A DNA stretch of 64,000 nt from NCBI GenBank assembly GCA_965153355.1, contig OZ231127.1, positions 48,360,001 through 48,424,000 on the forward strand. Direction: 5' to 3'. The notes below the pieces were generated by a model. The model saw only the letters and a list, made by a program, of their open reading frames with translations. It ran no database searches and had not been told where the DNA came from. Positions 62,106-64,000 of the stretch are shown here, piece by piece; positions within the stretch are counted from its first letter, which is position 1; each line of letters begins with the position of its first letter. Source of the stretch: Flaccisagitta enflata (lineage: Eukaryota; Chaetognatha; Sagittoidea; Aphragmophora). A program made the position numbers and the translations under genes.

Positions 62106-62638
62106 TTGACCTCGGATCCTAAATCTATGTCCTTGTGAATTTTTTTATTTCTCTTTTATATGCGGCCGGTCCGAAGGTAGTAATGGCATGAGCTCTAGCT
62201 TGAACTAATCCGCTTGAATTTGTTCCTGAAAGATACCTTGGCATATGCCCATAACTCTGTTGATCTCATTGACCAAAATTTTGAACTTCTTAGGGGCCCC
62301 TAGGGGCCCCAAATAGCCCTTAATGAGGATTTTTTTTTTGAAAAAAAAGTGGGGTTCATTTGATAGGAAATTGCTTGATTCGCCTAGATCCAAAATCGTG
62401 TAATTTCACTTTTTTCAAAAAAACTTAAAAAATTTTTTTGTCGGCCATATTTCAAAAGAAAGTTTAAAGATTCTCCTGGAATTTTTTTAGTTTGATATGG
62501 TTCAAACAAATGCTCATAACTTTTAAAGTATTTGAGCCAGAACCTTGAAATTTGAAACGTGCATTATTGAAAGCGCTGAGCAGGTCCATGCAAAAGATTG
62601 AGCTACTGACTGACCTAGGAAAATTTTCGAGTCTAAGT
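62106..62638. other. Unique spacer inside the CAACAAC array
   Basis: ~530 bp of ordinary sequence with a CTTAGGGGCCCCTAGGGGCC palindromic tract near 62,290-62,311. No gene seen. Confidence 0.5.
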
Positions 62639-63455
62639 CTACTCCTGCAAATACAACGACAACAACCACTCCTGCAAATACAACGACAACAACCACTCCT
62701 GCAAAAAAAAAAAAACAAAAAAAAACAACAACAACCACTCCAGCAATAACAACATTAACCACCACTCCAGTAAAAAAACAACCACTCCAGCAAAAACGAC
62801 AACAGCCACTCCTGCAAAAACAACTACAAAAACAACAACAACAACCACTCCTGCAAAAGCAACAACCACCACCACTCCAGCAAAAACAACAACAACAACC
62901 ACTCTAGCAAAAAATAACAATAGCCACTCCAGCAAAAACAACAACAACCACCAATTCAGCGAAAACAACAACAACCACTACAGCAAAAACAACAACCACT
63001 CCAGCAAAAACAACAACAACAACAACAACCACTCCTGCAAAAACAACCACTCCTGCAAAAACTACAACAACCACTCCTGCAGCAAAAACAACAACAACCA
63101 CTCCTGCAGCAAAAACCACAGCAACAACCCCTTAAGCAAAAACAACAACAACAACAACCCCTTAAGCAAAAACAACAACAACAACAACAACCCCTTAAGC
63201 AAAAACAACAACAACAACGACCCCTTAAGCAAAAACAATAACAACGACCACTCCAGCAAAAAGAATAACAAGAACCACTCCAGCAAAAAGAATAACAAGA
63301 ACCACTCCAGCAAAAAGAATAACAACGACCACTCCAGCAAAAAGAACAACGACCACTCCAGCAAAAGCAACAACAACGACTACTCCAGCAAAAATAACTC
63401 AGCAAACACAACTCCATAAAAAACAACTAGCAAAATCAACCACTCAAACAAAACA
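62639..63455. repeat. ACTCCAGCAAAAACAACAAC minisatellite, block 2
   Basis: Continuation of the array with CTCCTGCAAA, CCCCTTAAGC and AAAAAGAATAACAAGAACC variants, each in local clusters. Confidence 0.97.
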
Positions 63456-63837
63456 ACATTAGCCACTTCACCTGGCGTCCAGGAACAAACTCTGGGTCGA
63501 AAAAAATTGTCAAGACTACTGACCCGGTGGAATGTCTTTACTAATGCATTAGCTACATATTCAGCGCAAAAACAAAAAAATCGGCTTGGAAATATAGCGT
63601 TTATAGCTTAAAAATGCTCATTTTTCATCATCCAATCACACCACTGTGACCTCAAACCGTATTTAGCGCCCTTACCTGGGTCAGAACTGAAATTATTGGA
63701 TGGGAGTAGGCGGATGAAGAACCCCACATGTGCTGTTGCCCCTGCCAAGGCCAATGAAACTAAAACCAGCCAAGAAATAGCTGAGAAATGGTCAAAAATG
63801 GCCCAAAATGACGCTAAAAAATAACCAAAATTGAATT

Positions 63838-64000
63838 AAGTCATCCAAGGATCGCACATGGTCAGCAGTACCCGAGGCCCTGCTTGGAGTGATTAGCTGA
63901 AGAAGTGGAGTGAGAGCAGGGCAGCGGCTCTAAAGAGCCGATGTCCTGTAGGACACAGGGGTGAATTTCCATATGTCCTGAGAGGGCATAATTGGGGCAA
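63838..64000. repeat. Cassette left end, cut by the window edge
   Basis: AAGTCATCCAAGGATCGCAC, CCCTGCTTGGAGTGATTAGC, then GCAGCGGCTCTAAAGAGCCG and ATGTCCTGTAGGACACAGGG. Same order as 33,190-33,312; the minisatellite and right arm would lie beyond 64,000. Confidence 0.85.

Noticed and set aside
60863-63426. Val/Leu/Cys-rich minus-strand ORFs up to 273 codons
   Set aside because: Products of the CAACAAC minisatellite; no coding signature.

Overview
The window is invertebrate-type eukaryotic genomic DNA. Coding information is split into short exons with GT-AG introns, microsatellites are very abundant (CA, GA, TTC, GAAA, TGTC), and non-autonomous transposons are dense. An ionotropic-receptor-type glutamate receptor, a DDX43-like helicase and a BEL/Pao retrotransposon point to a protostome, most likely an arthropod. 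The species cannot be read from the sequence.

Region by region. (1) 1-1.4 kb: a ~140-bp satellite with a trimeric higher-order period. (2) 1.8-18.7 kb, plus strand: 17 phase-compatible exons (740 codons) of an ionotropic glutamate receptor / ionotropic receptor, missing only its extreme N-terminus. It contains the amino-terminal domain, S1, M1, a pore loop, M3, S2 and M4, with several possible C-terminal ends (readthrough at 17.0, exons at 18.0 and 18.6, perhaps 28.2 kb). (3) 18.7-31.7 kb: mostly repeats and MITEs. (4) 31.8-39.4 kb, minus strand: a three-exon gene for a ~113-residue secreted protein of no family I recognise. (5) 40.1-60.8 kb, minus strand: the last two exons of a DDX43-like DEAD-box helicase, separated by a ~20.4-kb intron. 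(6) Inside that intron, on the plus strand, lies a five-exon gene (44.5-59.7 kb) whose product ends in an RRM-like fold and an acidic tail. (7) Inside the first intron of that nested gene sits a complete BEL/Pao element (45,166-56,060; 598-bp LTRs, 5-bp target duplication). It is followed by a 2.1-kb hAT-like non-autonomous element (56,161-58,299; 8-bp duplication), which itself carries a palindrome-flanked minisatellite cassette. (8) 60.9-63.4 kb: an ACTCCAGCAAAAACAACAAC-type minisatellite; at 63.8 kb a further cassette copy runs off the window.

The most distinctive structure is a dispersed repeat family with a 7-bp stem hairpin (AGTTGCG-GACA-CGCAACT) at one end and TGACCCCGCGTCA at the other. 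Compact copies are ~200 bp. Two longer copies (9.7-10.7 and 33.0-33.8 kb) carry an inverted-repeat cassette enclosing a minisatellite, and the same cassette occurs inside the hAT-like element. This resembles the architecture of Helentron-associated (HINE) elements but is unassigned.

Exon boundaries were derived by reading splice sites and checking phase by hand. Family names rest on motif recognition, with no database search.
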